Of a DNA stretch of 31,476 nucleotides, positions 19,165 through 28,294 are shown piece after piece. The stretch spans positions 186,827 to 218,302 of the forward strand of contig MU657224.1 in the NCBI GenBank assembly GCA_026770575.1, written 5' to 3'. The stretch comes from Pelagophyceae sp. CCMP2097. Lineage: Eukaryota; Sar; Pelagophyceae. Each line of letters begins with the position of its first letter. Within the stretch, counting starts at the first letter, position 1. The translations under genes were made by a program, and so were the position numbers. Below the pieces are notes generated by a model. That model was given only the letters and a program-made list of their open reading frames with translations, did no database searches and had not been told where the DNA came from.

Positions 19165-20555
19165 TCACGCAGAACTGACCACGGGTTCGGCGACCACGGG
19201 TTCCGCGGCGCCGTTGCCCTCCGGGCCGGCGCCCTCTGGGCCGGCGCCCTCCGGCTGCGCGTAGCCGCGCTTGTCGCCACCTAGGGCGGTCCGTCGAGCG
19301 TCTTTCACCGCGACGTTAGGCCAAAGGACGCACCTCCTTCGCGGTTGCGGCCGCGGCCGCGGCCGCGGCCGCCGCGGCTCTTGACGCTGCGCGGCTTGGC
19401 CGCGTCGGCCGGGGACGCGGCCGCGTCCGCCGCGTCGGCGTCTTCGGCGGGCGCGCTGTCGTTGCTGCCTTTCGAGCCGCGGCGGCGGTTGGCGGCGGCG
19501 GGTGCGTCTTCGTCGGCGGCCCGCCGCGGCTTGGCGCGGGACCGCGGCTCGCGTCGCCTCTGCGCCGCGTCGGGGTGCGTTTCGGCCGTGGCGTCGACGT
19601 TGTTGCCCTTTTCGGGGCGGTCTTGGCGGGAGTCGGCCGCAGCGGGGCGGTTTTGGTAGTGGTCGTCGACGTGAAAAAACGCGTCTCGAGAAGCATCTTT
19701 TCGCACCCCCGCCACGTCGGAAAACACGCGCCCGTTCATTACCAAATGCGCCCCAGCAGGCAGCAAGCCCAACACGCCGAGCGCCATGCCTGACGATTCA
19801 GCCTCCAAGACGGGGGGTTCCGGATGTCAATCCATGCGCCCGCTCAGTGGACGCACCGACGTTGAATGCGGCGTCCGACTCCTTGAAGGCCGCCGGCCGC
19901 ATCGAGCCCGTCAGCACCACAGTCTTGCCCAAATCCTTGGCAACAGCGTCCAGCGCCTACCATGCGGGTGTTTCAAGCGCTGGGAGCGCCGAGAAAGGGC
20001 CCCCGCAAACCACCCCACGGCGGGCCCCCGCAAATCACCCGGGCGAGTGCGCCCGCCAAAATGGCGACGACACCCCTCTGCCGTCTCGCGTTTCAACGCA
20101 CCATGGCGGTGCGGGCCATAGTGTCGGTCCCGTGCGTGATGAGTATCAGCTTTTCGTCGGCCGACCGCACGGCGACCATCGCCGCCTCGACGTCGGCGTC
20201 CGTAAGCTCCAGCGAGTCTTTGCGGCAAATTTCCGCAAACTTGAATCGAAGGCCTTTGCTCAAATCTTTTAAGATGGAACGCGCCGCCGGCGCCTGTGAA
20301 AGCGGTCCGGGGCGCGTGCGTCGAGGCACGAGGGGTTTTATATATATACTGGCAACAGGAGAGGTTGGAAGGACACCAAGAGTGGCGAACGCCGCCTTGC
20401 CGAGGGCTTCCCCACTCGTAGAGTGGAGTCACTTGAGCGGGTGTTTGGCAAGGGGGACTCACACCGACGATGAAGGCGGACTCGACACCTGAATAAGTCT
20501 TATCGACTGACCCACCCATGGTCAGCACGCGCACGTGCGTCAGCGTGAGCGCCAT
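19165..20555 (-). CDS. L-asparaginase-like amidohydrolase with low-complexity tail
   Basis: Exons, in coding order, are 20555-20463, 20293-20102, 19956-19857, 19789-19334 and 19280-19165; all phases match and the total is 957 nt (318 residues plus TGA). Expected reaction: hydrolysis of asparagine (or a related amide) to aspartate and ammonia. The N-terminal loop reads LTMGGSVDKTYSG, where the family normally has TGGTI, so the nucleophile position carries Ser rather than Thr. The second catalytic motif THGTDTMARTA is canonical, followed by KTVVLTGSMRP, ESDAAFNVG and HLVMNGRVF...VRKDA. After about residue 180 the protein becomes disordered: Ala/Asp/Arg-rich, an RGGRGRGRGR run encoded by GCGGCC repeats near 19340-19380, and an EGAGPEGAGPEGNG/AEPVVAEPVV end. 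That tail is not part of known asparaginases. Confidence 0.82.
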
Positions 20556-20852
20556 CGCGCGCGCTGTTCGGGTTTGTTTGATGGAAAATTAAAGTTGCGG
20601 CAAGTTCAGTTTACTGCAAGGGTCATTACTTTTTCGGCGATATTAGATTTTTTCGCAAACTTGAAGATTTTGAGATCGTACATCAAACATTACAGGGCAG
20701 ACCGCGCGGCATGGCTGCCATCCAGTCCCAGGACTTTTCCCTGGCCTGTCGAACAACCACGAACAGAAGTTCTTCAGCGAAGGTTTGCAGACTCCTCTTT
20801 GCATGAACCTCTGGACAGGTGTGTGGGCCTGTCTCGGCTCTGAGAATCGGAG
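20556..20852. promoter_or_regulatory. Divergent intergenic region between asparaginase-like and MYND genes
   Basis: The 297 bp between the two divergent starts includes a relatively AT-rich segment (about 20580-20690) unlike the GC-rich flanks. It probably carries both promoters; no specific element is recognised. Confidence 0.5.
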
Positions 20853-21908
20853 ATGGAGCGCGAGCCGTGCTGCGTCTGCGGGGCCGCAGAGGGCAAGGCC
20901 TGCACGGCGTGCAAGTCGAAGCACTACTGCTCGAAAAAGTGCTAGCTCGTCGACTGGAAACGCGGCCACCGCAAGGCCTGCCCGGGCCTGGCCCACGCGT
21001 ACGAGGAACGCCTCCTCGAATCCATCGTGCCGGCGAAGAATGTGGCACCGCCCATCGTCGCAGACTCCGAAACGGCCGACGGTTCCAAGGCGGCCGTTTT
21101 GGCGGCCACGGCGGCTCGCAAGGCCGCGGCGCAGGACGACGGCACGTGCCCGATCTGCGCCGAGCGGCTGCCGTACGACCGAAAGGATGTCATTTTTCAC
21201 GCGTGATGCAGCGTGAGTCGTGCACATTCGAACATTGTGATGGTGTGTATAATTAGAGGTAATTAGAGGTGTCCGGCGGGGTCGTACGTATGGACCGGGG
21301 GACGCCAAACATTGTGCCACCCTTTCGCCGCGAGACGCCCTTTCGCGCAGGTGAGCATCTGCTTTTCGTGCGTCGCAAAGGCCTACGCGCGTTCTCAAAC
21401 GTGCCCCTTTTGCCGCGCGGCGCCAGAGGCGCAGCAAGGCGAGTCCGTGGTGCGTATGATGCGGCGCGTAGAGGTGGGAGACGCTGCCGCAATGTGCGCT
21501 TTGGGTCTGGCCCACCTTAAGGGCGAGGACGGCCTGCGCCCCGACGCGGGCAGAGCTATTGCGCTGTTCCGAAAGGCGGCGGCCAAAGGACACGTGCAAG
21601 GGCACGAACTAACCGCGCTCTGTTACCAACAAGGCCTCGGCGTCTCAAAAAACGCGGCCCATGCCAAGCGCTCCCTCGAGCGCGCGGCTGCAATGGGGTC
21701 GGAGCACGCCTCGTACGGACTCATGCTCCACGACCCGGTCTCGGCGTCGGCGCACGACGATGCCATGAAGCAGCGGCACCTCCGCTCTTTGAAACCCGGC
21801 CAACGCGCCCCTACGACCGCCGAAACGGACCATGACGTCATCGAGAAACGGGCCATGGAGCTCTACTTCGCGTCCGAGGCCGCGAAGCAGGCCGCGAAGC
21901 GCCGCTGA
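20853..21908 (+). pseudogene. MYND-RING-SEL1 protein gene with two in-frame stop codons
   Basis: Two exons (20853-21212, 21351-21908) join in phase through a GTGAGT donor and GCGCAG acceptor. The protein would have an N-terminal MYND zinc finger (CCVCG...CTACKSKHYCSKKC), a C3HC4-like RING (CPICAERL...ICFSCVAKAYARSQTCPFCR) and SEL1-type repeats (ALGLAHLKGEDG, LTALCYQQGLG), a layout common in algae and linked to protein binding or ubiquitin ligation. Codon 31 (20943-20945) is TAG exactly where MYND fingers have Gln before the xxDWxxGH segment. Codon 118 (21204-21206) is TGA at a RING Cys position. Everything else, including the last 186 codons, is open. Options: recently broken gene, sequence errors, or readthrough. 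TAG ends other genes here, so a changed code is unlikely. Confidence 0.78.
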
Positions 21909-22185
21909 AACGCGCCGCGCCCGCCGTCGAGGGCGGCAATCGTAACGGAGCGTGTTCATTGCCATCTTGCGAGTATAGGGACATGGCGGCTGGCCATTCC
22001 GAGGAGCCTTGGCACGTTTAGCTCGTTGGCATCGGAGTGTCGCTGTTGTGAATGAATGGACGTCCTTTGCGATTCGACTGCCATCGAAGAACGTAGTACG
22101 ACCCGACCGGAGCTCGAAAGGATGGCGTCAAAGGAGGGCGGTCGTCGAGCTCAGGAACACGCGAGCGAGTGCAGGCGCAGCGACG
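21909..22185. other. Intergenic region with one half of a duplicated 75-bp word
   Basis: No gene supported. The segment at about 22083-22165 (CTCGAAAGGATGGCGTCAAA, GGTCGTCGAG) recurs diverged at about 23312-23390, on the far side of the intervening repeat block. Confidence 0.55.
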
Positions 22186-22350
22186 GGTTCGGGTTTGCCC
22201 TTCAACCCGCGGGTCGGGTTTGCCGGGTTTGCGCGTTTTGGCCGACCCGTATACCCGCGGGACTGGCCGTGGCTCGAACCCGAACCCGACCCGAGAAGAC
22301 GGGTTTGGTCGCTCGACAAACCCGTGACCCGAGGATGCGGCACAAATTGA
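22186..22350 (+). repeat. Class-2 dispersed repeat, copy E
   Basis: Contains GGGTTCGGGTTTGCCCTTC, GTCGGGTTTGCCGGGTTTG, GACCCGAGAAGACGGGTTTG, GTCGCTCGACAAACCCG and GCGGCACAAATTGAAAA. It leads into a class-3 block. Confidence 0.9.
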
Positions 22351-22700
22351 AAAGCTCTCCGGATGGGCCCCTGCAAGGCCTCTTTGGCGGTCACTTACAA
22401 GGCATACGCACGGTCACTTGAAAGGCCTTTTTGAAGACCCCTATCAAGCCCCCACGCAAGGTTCCTTGCCAGAGACGCGCATTCGGGCCCTTACGGGGGG
22501 GGTCCCTTCACCGTTCCTCGCACGGGATGCATATGGTTTGATAGCGGTGCGAAGGCCCATCCAAGCGACTTTCCGAGGACCCGCCCAGGGGACCTCGCAG
22601 AGGGGCCGCAGTCGAGGGGCCTGCAGCCGAGTGACCGTCCAAGGGACCGTCGAGGGGCCGCAGTCAAACGAGGGTCACAGAGGGCCTGTCTCCAGGACCT
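22350..22700 (+). repeat. Class-3 dispersed block
   Basis: Ordered words AAAGCTCTCCGGATGGGCCC, CAAGGCCTCTTTGGCGGTCA, GGTTCCTTGCCAGAGACGCG, CCTCGCACGGGATGC and GGTTTGATAG match the block at 12951-13160 and 18370-18520. Confidence 0.85.
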
Positions 22701-22724
22701 TTCGAAAAGGAACTGTCCAAAGTA

Positions 22725-23075
22725 ATTGTCCAAAGGACCACCCAAGCAACCGTCCGAGAGGTCGTCCGAGCCTCCCGAGGGACCGTCTCAAGGCGTCGTT
22801 TCGAATGGCCATCGAAAGGGGCCGTCTCGAGGGGTCGTCTCGAGGGGTCTTCTCGAAGCGCCGTTTCGAATAGCCGCCTCCAGGGATCATTTCGAGGCAC
22901 CGTCCCGAGGAGCCGTCTTTAAGGAGCCGTTTCGAGTGGCCATCGAAAGGGGCCGTCTCGAGGAGTCGTCTTGAGGGGCCGTCTAAAGGCACCGTCTCGA
23001 ATGGCCGTCTCCAGGGGCTGTCTCCAGGGGCCATCTCAAGGCGCCGTTTCGAATGGCCGTCGAAAGGGGCCGTCT
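22725..23075 (-). repeat. 12-13-bp satellite array 6
   Basis: Variants of GGGGCCGTCTCGAGGGGTC and CGTTTCGAATGGCCATCGAAA repeat four or more times. The latter word also occurs inverted at 9190-9215 (TTTCGATGGCCATTCAAAACG). Confidence 0.88.
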
Positions 23076-23094
23076 CGATGAGCCGGAGAAAGGC

Positions 23095-23310
23095 ACAGCG
23101 GCGGGTTCGGGTTTGCCCTTCAACCCGCGCGTCGAGTTTGCCGGGTTCTAGCGCTTTGGCCGACCCGTCGACCCGCGGGTTTGGCTGTGGCCCGAACCCG
23201 AACCCGAACCGAGAAGACGGGTTTGGTCGCTCGACAAACCCGCGACCCTTTGGGTTTGGCACAAATTGAAAACCCGACCCGAATACACCGCCGCTGCTCC
23301 TGTAAGGGTG
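23095..23310 (+). repeat. Class-2 dispersed repeat, copy F (longest)
   Basis: Starts GCGGCGGGTTCGGGTTTGCC and ends AACCCGACCCGAATACACCG then CCGCTGCTCC. Of the seven copies this one keeps both ends seen in D and E. Confidence 0.9.
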
Positions 23311-23548
23311 CCATGGAAGAACGGATAACGAGCCCCGACCGAACCTCGAAAGGATGGCGTTACAAAGGACGGTTGTCGAGAAACACGTGTGCCCTGCGTT
23401 GATCAGAGTGATCTGCACAAACAAAACGTCGACGGGTGGGCGGCCGTACAAAAGCAGGCAGGTGCGACTTTTGCGCACGCGGCAGCGAGACGTACAACAA
23501 TGATTTAATTTTGACAACTGGGCCTTGAGCGCCTCCTCCGCGCGGGAT

Positions 23549-26500
23549 CTAGAGCTCGACGGGCCCTTCGTCCTCGCTGTCTTTGGCTTGGTCGTCAGCG
23601 GGCGGTCGGAGGAGGGCGCGGTCGAGTTTCTGGGTGTAAAAAGTCGCTTCCCACAAATAAGGAAGGTGGATGTGGAGCCAGCACGCCATGCCGAAGAGCA
23701 CAAACGCCGGCGCGAAGACGACGTAGAGCCGGCCGCGCAAAGGGCCGAGCCTAAGTTGGTTGGCAAGTCGAGGCTCGGTTCAAAAGTCGAGGGCGCGGGA
23801 GACGGACGAGCCGCGCTCAGTCGAAAGGCACAAGACGGCCAAAAGACGCACGGCCCGACAAGTATGGGCAGCCTTGCGCGATGCTGCGAGAGCAATATCG
23901 CGAAGAGGATGATGGGCGGGGTGGCCTTGAGAACTTGGTACTTGTAGATGATTTTAATCGTCGAGGCCACAACCGCACTCGCCCCGCAAAACATCGTCAA
24001 TAATAGCAACGAAGCATACGGCTCGCGGGACTCTTGCAGCGCCGATCCGACGAGGAGGATCAAAAGGAGCGGCGCGATGCCGTAGAAAATGGCCATCTTG
24101 CAGAAGAAGGCGCGTCCTGCCTCCCTCTCTCTTAAAAACAGCAAAAACAGCTGCAAATAGAGGCCACCCACCGCAAAGACGCAAAAGACCAACGGCGGCA
24201 CTAAAAGGCCGCCTCGGCCCAAGCGCCGGAAGGCGACGTCGCTGAAATAAGCGGCGAGCCAGGCGGGCCACATCACGAGCAGACAGAGAAAACAGGCTGA
24301 AAGAAACTGCTGCATCGCGGACACGCTCTGCGGGATCCGGTACCTCATCGCCAGCGCCTCGACGGCGTCGGCGCGCTCGCCGTTGTCGAAGTCGAGGACG
24401 TAGCTGCCGTTGTCGTTGCGGCTCCGCACCACGGCAGGATACCTATTGAGACAGCGAATTTCATGAGTCCGAGACCGCGCTCGCCCGCCGCAGCGCACGG
24501 TCGAATTCGTTTCAGGACCGCACCCTATAAAGGGCCCCTCGAAAAGGACCTTTGAGAGTGATTACCATCTCGATGCACCATCTCGATGCACCGCCCTCGA
24601 AGGAGGGGCCTCTTTGGCGGTCACTTGCGAGGCCTCTTTGACCAGCCCCGGCCTCGATGCAAGGGCCCTTTGGACGGCCTCTCTGGACAGTCCATTCGAA
24701 GGGTCTCTCTGGATGGACCCTTTGGACGGGCCCTCTGGACGGGCCCTCTGGACAGTCCATTTGAAGGGTCCCTCTGGACGGCCCCTCTGGACGGCCCCTC
24801 TGGACGGTCTCTCAAGACGGTCTCTCAAGACGCTCCCTCGGTAAAATTCCTCTCGACAGCCCCTCGAGACGGTCCCTCGAGACGGTTTTTCTCGTAAATT
24901 CTACACGATCACTCGAGACAGCTCTCTCTATAGTCCCTCGAGACGGTCCCTCGAGGCGGTTTCCTCTCCAAGGCCCCTCGAGACGGGCCCCGCTGGACAG
25001 TCCTTCTGGACGGTCCCTCGGGAGGTCCCCTCTCAAAGGCCCCTCGAGACGACCCCTTGAGACGGTCACACTCGACAGCCCTTCGAAACGGCCCCTCGAG
25101 ACGGCTACACTCTCGGCGGTCTCTCTCGACGGCCACACTCGACGGGAACTCTCGACGGCCACACTAGACAGCTCTCGAGACGGTCCCTCGAGACGGCCCC
25201 TCGAGACGGCCCCTCGAGACGGTTCCTCGAGACGGTTCCTCGAGACGGCCACACTAGACATCCCTCGAGACGGCCCTCTGGAGAAGGCCCTCTAGAGAGT
25301 CTCTCCAGACGGTCCGTCGAGACGGTTCCTCGAGACGGCCACACTAGACAGCCCTCGAGACGGCCCTTCGAGACGGCCCCTCGAGACGACGCCTTAAAAC
25401 GTTCCTTTCGACGGCCCCTTTTCGACGGCGCCTCGAGACGGCGCCTCGAGACCCAGGGCCGTTTCAAGCGTCTGAGAAAGGGGCCGTCTATAGGGGCCGT
25501 CTCGAAGGGCCGTCTAGAGGGGCCGGCAAGAGAGGCCTTATCGGAGCTGTTTCGAAGGGCCGTCTAAAGGCGCCGTTTCGAGGGGGCATCTCGAGGCGCC
25601 GTCGTCTAAAGGCACTTTTTCGAGGGGCCGTCCAAAGGAGCCGTTTCGAGAGACCCTCTCGAGGGGCTTCTCCAGAGACCCGTATGAGGTTCGTTTAGGT
25701 CCGCATGGGTCCGTTGGCGACCGTAAATGGGCCCGTCTCGGAGACCGTTGGAGGGACATTCGAAGGGATCGTCCAGAGACTGTTCAGAGGAACCGTCCAG
25801 AGGGACCGTTGCAGGGACTGTTCAGAAGGACAGTCCAGAGACGGTTCAAAGGGACCGTCCAGAGGGAACGTAGAGAGTGGCCGTCTTGAGGAACCGTTCA
25901 AAGGGACCGTCCAGAGACCGCCCAGAGGGGCGGTCCAGAGGGGCGGTCCAGAGAGACGGTCCAGAGGGGCGGTCCAGAGAGACGGTCCAGAGGGACGGTC
26001 CAGAGGGACTGCTGTCCAGAGACTGTTCAGAGGGGCCGTCCAGAGGGGCCGTCCCCTCTGGGCCGTTCAAGAAGGACCGTGTCAAGGGGCCCGTCCAGAG
26101 GTCCCCGATTCGAGGAGCCGTTCAAAGGGCCCGTTCAGAGGGACTTTGTAGAGGGACTGTCGAGAGGGACCCTCGAGAGAGGTCCAAAAAGATCTTTCAG
26201 CAAGGCCGTCCCCTCGGGGCCGTCTGGATGGCCCGTCCAGAAGTTGCGTTGTCGAGGGACCGTCCCCGAGGAGCCGTTCAAACCCTCCCCTCTGGACGTT
26301 GGAGAGGGGCATTTCAGGAACGTCTTGCTCGAGGGACCGCAGAGGTCTGGCTGCTCAGACGAGGCATTCGAGCGGGGCCGTTTCGAGGGGCCGTGCAAAT
26401 GGACTGCCCAGGGGGGCCGTCCAGAGGGGGGCGCGGAGACCTCAACCTTTTCGTAAAAACACACCACAAAAAAGATCCGTTCAACGGATCGGTTGTGGCA

Positions 26501-27499
26501 GCCTCCCAGAAAGACGGTTCAAAGGGGCCGTCCAGAGAGACGGCCCCAGACGGAGTCGTCAAGACGACCCACGGAGCCCTTCAAAGGGCCCTCGTTTTTC
26601 GGGCCGTTCACAGGGGCCGTTGAAAGGACGGTTGAACGAGGTGGTCCAGAGTTGAGACAGTCCACCGGGTTCGTCCAGAGGGGCCGTTCAAAGGCGCCGA
26701 ACGATCCGTTGGACGCGGCCGCGTACCACGACGGCATGTGGTAAAAGGACTCGACGAGGTCGCCCTTGTCGAAGATGCCGGAACTGTACTGCCGCGGCGG
26801 CGCGGGCTTGAACGCGGCAATCGATGCTTCAAAAGTGTAGTCGTTAAAGATCATCTTCGACGTGTCGAAGACCGCCTCCGGGTTGGAACAGCAAGTGCGG
26901 CAAAAGGTGCGGCAAAAGCGCAAAAGCGGTTTGCATTTAAAAAGTTTAAAAAAATTGCGAATCGAAAAGCGGCCGTCGTCCAATTCCTTCTCGCGGATCA
27001 TCCTCTGCACGTACTGCGCCGCCGTCTCCTCGCGCCCGTTCGGCGACAAAGGCCGCGCCGCCGGCGAAATCGGCGCGGCGGCGGGCGGAATCGGCGCAGC
27101 CTCGTCGGTCCGCGGCGCAGAAGTCTCCTGCGGCGGCTGCATCTGCTGCATCGGCGCCTGCGCGCGCAGCAGCGCCGTCCTCGTCCGCATTTCGTTTTCG
27201 CGCTCGACTTTTGCGGCCGCGAAGAGTGAGGTGGCTCTGAGGGCGTCGCGCGTCGCGGGAAAGAACTTGTCCGCGTTGCTCTTGCGCGGGTTGTAATTGA
27301 TCGGCGTCGCGCAGACATTGCACCGCGGCCGGTGCGGCTCGTGCTCGAAGACGGCGACGATTCGGTCGGCTTGGCCGTTGAGGCGTTGAATCCGTTTTGG
27401 GAAAACCCGAGTGTCCGTCTTGCCGACCAACGGAGCCGCGTTCCCACGCCCGCAGGCGACGCAGTCCCAACGCACCAGCCTCTCAAAGTCCGAAGCGGC
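23549..27499 (-). CDS. Zinc-ribbon / Tudor-like / multi-span membrane protein with a 2.3-kb intron
   Basis: Exons in coding order: 27499-26727, 24442-23852 and 23750-23549; phases match and the sum is 1,566 nt (521 residues plus TAG). The 5' end is open: an acceptor-like CCTAG precedes 27499, so a further 5' exon is expected. The N-terminal part has two CxxC pairs (WDCVACGRGN, RCNVCATPIN), then a Pro/Ala-rich linker. A Tudor/agenet-like segment is created by splicing: KGDLVESFYHMPSW from exon 1 joins YPAVVRSRNDNGSYVLDFDNGE in exon 2. About five or six hydrophobic segments follow (FLSACFLCLLVMWPAWLAAYF, LYLQLFLLFL, IAPLLLILLVG, LLLLTMFCGASAVVAS, VVFAPAFVLFGMACWLHI), and the tail is acidic. I know of no established family with this order; a loose resemblance to TMEM185-type proteins is inference only. 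Confidence 0.72.
24443..26726 (-). repeat. Satellite-filled intron with internal strand switch
   Basis: The intron is nearly all 12-13-bp units. From about 24660 to 25445 they read in the CTCGAGACGGTCC sense, including runs of perfect 13-mers near 25180-25245 and a CCACACTAGACA variant in several copies. From about 25455 to 26720 they read in the opposite sense (GGGCCGTCCAGAGG/GACGGTCCAGAGG). A class-3 fragment (CTCTTTGGCGGTCACTTGCG) sits at 24610-24630. Confidence 0.9.
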
Positions 27500-27519
27500 C
27501 TAGGTGGCCATGGTCGACG

Positions 27520-28035
27520 CTTCCTCGAGAAAGGCGCCATTCGAGGAGTGGCAAGAAACGCTCCATCCTAAGAAACGGCCATTCGAAACGGCGCCTTCAG
27601 GCCCCGAAGAGACGGTCCGTAGAGACGGTCCTTCGAGAGGCGTGGACGGTCCAGAGAGACAAACCCGAAGGACGAGCCCGAAGGACGAGCCCTCGGAGTC
27701 GCCACGTCGGCCCGGTCTCTTGCGAAGAACCCTGCGTGAGAGGGGCCTTGAAAAAGGCGCCTTGAAAAAGGCCCAAGCAAGGGACCGTGCAGAGGCCGTG
27801 CAAGTGGCTGCGAAAGAGGCCGGGCAGTGGGCCCGTCCCTCCGGGCTCCTCAAGAGTCCTTGAAAGAGTCCTTGCAAGCGACCGCGCAGAGGCCGGGCAA
27901 GTGGCCACAAAAGAGGCCGGGCAGTGGGCCCGTCCCTCCGGGCTCTTCAAGGGCCCGTCTCAAGAGGCCGCCCCAAAAGGCCTTGGAGTGACCGTGCAGA
28001 GGGCGGGCAAGTGGCCGCTCAACCTCGCGGGGGCC
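27520..28035 (-). repeat. Satellite fragment and class-3 block
   Basis: Short GAGACGGTCC units (27600-27660) precede reverse class-3 words. These include a roughly 100-bp tandem duplication with GAGGCCGGGCAGTGGGCCCG at 27818-27837 and again at 27911-27930. Confidence 0.82.
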
Positions 28036-28099
28036 CGTACTGTTTAAAGTTACTGACTATTAAATCAAACCCTCAAACCTCGCAGGGGCCCCTACTGTC
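28021..28099. repeat. Partial copy of the 135-bp inverted-repeat family, framed by a 22-bp direct repeat
   Basis: 28039-28078 matches the end of the right arm at 6414-6450 (CTGTTTAAA, TTACTGA, AAATCAAACCCTCAAAC). It is bracketed by AACCTCGCGGGGGCCCGTACTG (28021-28042) and a two-mismatch copy at about 28076-28097. Confidence 0.75.
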
Positions 28100-28114
28100 C
28101 AACACCCCGTGGCA

Positions 28115-28290
28115 GCGAGCAGGGACGGTGTCTTCGGGTTTTCAATTCGTGCCAAACCCAGAGCGTCGCCGGTTTGTCTTTGCAAACGACCCGTCTCCAA
28201 CGGGCTTTGGCCGCGGCCAGACGCGCGGGTATACGGCCAAGGCCAAAACGCGACAACCCGGCAACCCGCGGGTTGTAGGGCAAAGCCGTC
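28115..28290 (-). repeat. Class-2 dispersed repeat, copy G
   Basis: Reverse copy: GCAGGGACGGTGTCTTCGGG, TTTGCAAACGACCCGTCTCC and GCGGGTATACGGCCAAGGCC. The GTATAC variant is shared with copy E. Confidence 0.85.
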
Positions 28291-28294
28291 GCTG

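Noticed and set aside
20643..21605. 320-residue minus-strand frame over the MYND gene
   Set aside because: Antisense shadow caused by high GC; the plus strand shows clear MYND, RING and SEL1 motifs.
27500..27511. ATGGCCACCTAG just before the zinc-ribbon exon, suggesting a start codon followed by in-frame TAG read as Gln
   Set aside because: TAG is the commonest splice acceptor in this window, so CCTAG before 27499 is better read as an acceptor. The LHC and transporter genes also end sensibly in TAG, arguing against reassignment of TAG.
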